A DNA stretch of 64,000 bases, taken from contig JAZBRS010000049.1 of NCBI GenBank assembly GCA_037176725.1, positions 37,440,001-37,504,000 on the forward strand. Direction: 5' to 3'. The position numbers and the translations under genes are program-made. Shown in pieces: positions 60,626 to 64,000 of this stretch. The stretch is from Posidonia oceanica (lineage: Eukaryota > Streptophyta > Magnoliopsida > Alismatales > Posidoniaceae). Each line of letters opens with the position of its first letter. Position 1 is the stretch's first letter. The notes beneath the pieces are model-generated. The model was not told the origin of the DNA and did no database searches. It worked only from the letters and a program-made list of their open reading frames with translations.

Positions 60626-63600
60626 ATGGAAAAGAGAATCTCCTACTTCTACACTCGGACAGTGAAGACGGCTCGGACGGGGTCTTCGCCTTTCGGCGAG
60701 CCTTCGTCGGAGATGCCGGTAGCCGGCCCAGCTGCGGGGGAGACGACGGTGAGTGCTACGGAGGCCGCCGACGGGGCTGTGGCAGGCGGGGCTGCGCCTA
60801 TGGGGGCTGGTTCTCCCACTGTGGGAGTGGTGGCCGAGGTTGCTGAAATGGAGGTGGCTTCTGGGGTGGCCGTGGAGGCGTGCCAGACTGCGGCGGAGAC
60901 GATGGTGGCCGGTGGTGACGTGGCAGGGGCCGAGGTGACGACCGGCGGTGATGCCGAGGCTGCGGGAGCGAAGACGGGGGCTACCGGTGGTGGTACCGTG
61001 GAGGCCGAGGTGGCGGCTGGTGGCGACGCCGTGGAGGCTGAGGCGACGGCCAGTGGGGATGCCGTGGGGGCAGACTCTGGTTTCGAGGAGGCCGTAGAGA
61101 CGACGGCGAAGGCAGACTCTAGTTCCAGCAGCTCTTTTAGCTACGAGGACTCGGAGGAGACGGTCTCGGAGACGAGGCCCGAGGTTGGCTTGGATGAGGC
61201 TGGGCCCGCAGAGGTGCCAGAGGCGGGGCCGGTCGATCCTTTCATTGCACAATTTGGTGAGGACGACGGTTGGTGGTGGAACATGGTTGACTTCGTTCGA
61301 CGGGAGGCGGAGGGAGATGCGAGGGATCCCCCGGACTACTGGCGGGAGCAGATCCCTCGGGACGAGGTGTAGGCATCGGGACTACGTAGGGACGCGTCTC
61401 GATCGGAGTACGGCACTGCCACGCTAGCTTTGAGGGGGCAGGTAGACATCTTTTCATTTTTCCTTTATTTTATTCAATTATTTCATCTTGACTGATGATT
61501 CTCTTGCTTTTTTGCAGAGTCGAGCACCAGTCGTGACCCGTTGCTACTGGGGTCAGGTCCGCCGGTCCTACGCCTTGTTGGCTACTTTCTAGTAGGAGCG
61601 GCTGGATCAGATGGGATTTGGGCATTTCCTATCCATTCCGGACTTTTCCCTCCGTCTGATGTTCTTGGAGCTTGTCGCAGAGCGGTGGAACTTCCGCACG
61701 AGCTCGATCGTCACGAGGGCGGGCGAGTTTGTCCTCTCCCTTGAGGACATGGTGCGGCTGACCGGTCTCCGGGTCACAGGCAGACCAGTGACGGGGCGGG
61801 TGTGCTCGGGCTATTCAGCCTTGGCGCAGGAGCTTGTTGGACGTCAGCTAGCCATGAGTGGGGAGCAGCTTGTGGTGATCACCTCCGCGGTTCACCGAGT
61901 TAGTGAGTTGGCAGAGACAGTAGCCGAACCGGGTGTGGAGGCCGACCAGCAGCTGCGGGCCTTCCTCCTAGTGCTGTTCGGGGAGGTGCTCTTTTCGCAC
62001 TCCTCCTCGAAGCTCTCGGCGTGGTTCCTTCCTCTCCTAGCGGACTTGGAGCATGTGGGAGAGTACGCCTGGGGTGCGGCTAGCTTGGCGCACCTGTACT
62101 CCACCCTCTTCCGCTTTACTGACGGCAGTTCTCGCCAGCTAGGCGGGAACCTGGCATTCTTTCAGGTAAAATCTGCATATTTAAGCTTGCATTGGATATT
62201 ATATTCTTGCTAAAAGCTTGCTCGTTTTGCATGCAGATGTGGGCGTGGGACCACTTCACCTTTCTACGACTTGCCCCTCCTCTGGTTCCTCCTACCGGTG
62301 TCCCCTTTCCTCGGGGACTGTTTTGGGCCGCTGCTGAGCAGGCCCTCGAGCCTGCAGATGACAACCGCTATGTCGGTCATCTGCTTTTCGAGCTCCTTGT
62401 CCCAGCTCAGGTAACTTGCTTCTTTTAATTTCAGCTTCTGTTTATTTATTTATGCTGCTTGTTGACATGTATTGCTCCTTTCAGGTGGTTTGGCGTGCAT
62501 ATGTTGAGGGAGAGCATGCGGACGTCCCTGATATTGCCCGTGATCGGGCCATTTTCGACCGGGACGTATGGATCCACTGCTGGAACCACTGTCACTTCCA
62601 GCAGATTGGCAGGGCGCTACGACAGCTGGGCGCTGGCAGATTCAGCCTCTACCTCCTCCTCATCGAGTTTGGCGAGAGACACATGGTAGGGGCAGCTGTG
62701 CTCGTCATTGGGTAGACATCTACGGTCCACAACTCTTGGACTGGGCCCGTCGTGGTTCTGCTGCTCCGACGGATGCCATAGAAGAGGACGAGGCAGTGTG
62801 GGCCGAGTGGATAGATCGGGAGTTTTCTTCTTTAATGATCTTCCACCGGTCCCACTTCCTCGACTGCGGGAACCTTCCTTTGGAGGACACAGATCCTGGG
62901 GAGGCGGTGGTGTCCCGTGCGGCTCTGCTGGGGGAGGCTCAGTCCTACCGAGCCCAGCTGGAGATAGCGGTGAGCTTCTGAATTTCATTTTTGTAGACTG
63001 TTAATTCAATTTGGCTGACTTGCTTAATTTCTTTTGCAACTAAGGCGGCAGATGAGCAGGCTCAGCAGGAGCACTACTTGACTCAGTAGTTCTCTGCTTT
63101 GACCAGAGAGATTAAGCGCCTACGTGCCTCTGTCTCTCAGGTATCTTTACATGTAGCTTTTATAGTTTGATTATGAATTGTAACTGACTTGAATCTTTCT
63201 TTTCAGCCTTCGGCGAGTAGTGCTCCTCCTCCGGACCGTTCAGAGGAGATCTCCCATCTCCAGGAGAAGGTAAACATGCCTTCATTTTATTTCTACTTTT
63301 GAAATTCCCTTGGTTCTGACAGCACTGCTTGTAGGTTGCCTATTTGGAGAGCAAGCTGAGGGAGCGGGCTGGTGACTTCATAGCTGCTAGCTCTGTCGGA
63401 AGGTTGGAGGAGCTGGAGGGGACAGTTGCTGCCAGCAGTGCTCGGATCCGGGAGTTGGAGCAGCAAGTTGCCAACAGGGACACCGAGATTGCCCAATCTC
63501 AGATGGTATTATTTAATTCAGCGCTCCTTTACGTCTTCCATGTCCTTGCTTGCATCTGCCATTTTGATTGCTTCTCTCCTCAGGGCACGGTGGGGGTTAT

Positions 63601-63832
63601 CTCCCAGCTTGAGCTTGAGTTTGGGCATTACTGGAAGTTTGCCTTTACAACCGGTGCCAGGCTCGGGGTGCCCGTTCCTTCTGTACCGAGTCATCGGTCG
63701 GGTAGCCACCACTCTCGGTCCGTTTCCAGGACTCCGTCGGGCGTTTCTATTCGGCAGTCGCCTCGTCCTCCTACCGCTCCTTCTCCGGCTCCTGCTTCAA
63801 CTCCCAAGGGTGAGGGAGAGAGTGCTCCTTAG
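60626..63832 (+). pseudogene. Plant mobile domain (PMD, MAIN-like) gene with coiled-coil tail
   Basis: Eight exons: 60626-61441, 61518-62165, 62237-62410, 62485-62969, 63045-63140, 63207-63269, 63335-63505 and 63584-63832. Exon 1 is an Ala/Val/Glu/Gly-rich tract ending EDDGWWWNMVDFVRREAEGD. Exons 2-4 carry the PMD: LELVAERWNFRTSS, FVLSLEDMVRLTGLRVTGRP, LRAFLLVLFGEVLFSHSSS, WFLPLLADLEHVGEYAWG, ASLAHLYSTLFR, and MWAWDHFTFLRLAPP. Exons 5-8 look coiled-coil, with VAYLESKLRERAGDF and ARIRELEQQVANRDTEIAQS, then a Ser/Pro-rich end. TAGs at 61370, 61590, 61593 and 63087 and a frameshift near 62700 break it. PMD proteins such as MAIN and MAIL1 act in nuclear silencing, and many PMD copies are carried by transposons. 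The Ogre-like ORF1 upstream suggests an element origin here. Confidence 0.75.
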
Positions 63833-64000
63833 CTTCTGTACTTTAGGGGTATGCCCCAGTGACCTTGTAGAACAATTGTATATTTTGAAATGATATAGAT
63901 TTCTGCACACTCAGCAAACTTGTCAAATACTTCTTTTAAACTACCTTTCTCAAAGCTAAAATGAGCTTAAGCGACCAATATGGTAAAATAATGGCCCTTA
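63833..64000. other. 3' flank of PMD gene
   Basis: AT-rich tail after the stop. I see no polyadenylation signal that I would insist on and no further feature. Confidence 0.4.

Noticed and set aside
61185..61427. Secondary frames over the PMD gene
   Set aside because: They overlap the PMD exons in other frames and lack domain matches.

Overview
This is nuclear DNA from a flowering plant. It shows GT-AG spliced genes, CACTA, Ty3/gypsy, LINE, TRIM and MITE elements with correct target-site duplications (TSDs), and a plant-type sphingosine-1-phosphate lyase (SPL) gene. Some SPL residues (for example YPIPPFDFS and [11 protein letters not shown]) recall monocot forms as I remember them, but I cannot name the species. 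The only gene I judge intact is SPL. It lies on the minus strand at 34154-42265, with 15 exons including a 16-nt microexon, and encodes 536 aa. Almost everything else is transposon sequence, much of it nested.

Layout. 1-3.2 kb: decayed Tat/Ogre-type gag on the minus strand, with 28-nt dyad repeats upstream of its start. 3294-27804: a complete 24.5-kb CACTA (En/Spm) element with an ATT TSD and arrays of GCGAGGAC-type subterminal repeats. It carries broken TNPD (tnp2) and TNPA genes on the minus strand. Exon pieces of host genes sit on the plus strand: subtilase, ribosomal protein eS25, a penta-EF-hand protein and two unidentified exons. It also contains a 5765-bp solo LTR (TSD GTATC) inserted 5 bp into a TNPA intron. 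27.8-28.7 kb: more 28-nt dyads and the right end of a second CACTA. 28.9-34.1 kb: a copied SPL fragment, a 0.6-kb tandem duplication and a 112-bp TRIM-like solo LTR. 34.1-42.3 kb: SPL, with a MITE in one intron. 42.3-48.4 kb: AT-rich intergenic DNA with MITEs and short repeats.

48.4-64 kb: a LINE ORF1 fragment is followed by a second retroelement-derived block. That block has a minus-strand TATA box, 28-nt dyad arrays and two adjoining minisatellites. A 5266-bp solo LTR of the same family as the first, but in the opposite orientation (TSD CCTAT), interrupts it. Plus-strand pseudogenes follow: a DUF7745-like Ogre ORF1, then a dyad array with a TATA box, then an eight-exon plant-mobile-domain (PMD) gene with a coiled-coil tail.

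The most unusual signal is the family of 28-nt dyads. Each unit has 12-nt arms and a 4-nt centre, units abut without spacers, and the arms vary together. The dyads occur only beside Tat/Ogre gag, DUF7745 and PMD sequences and beside outward-facing TATA boxes. A second signal is that nearly all in-frame stops in the element genes are TAG where CAG is expected, as deamination of CHG-methylated cytosine would produce. All exon calls, family names and homologies come from reading the sequence and from memory; no search was run.
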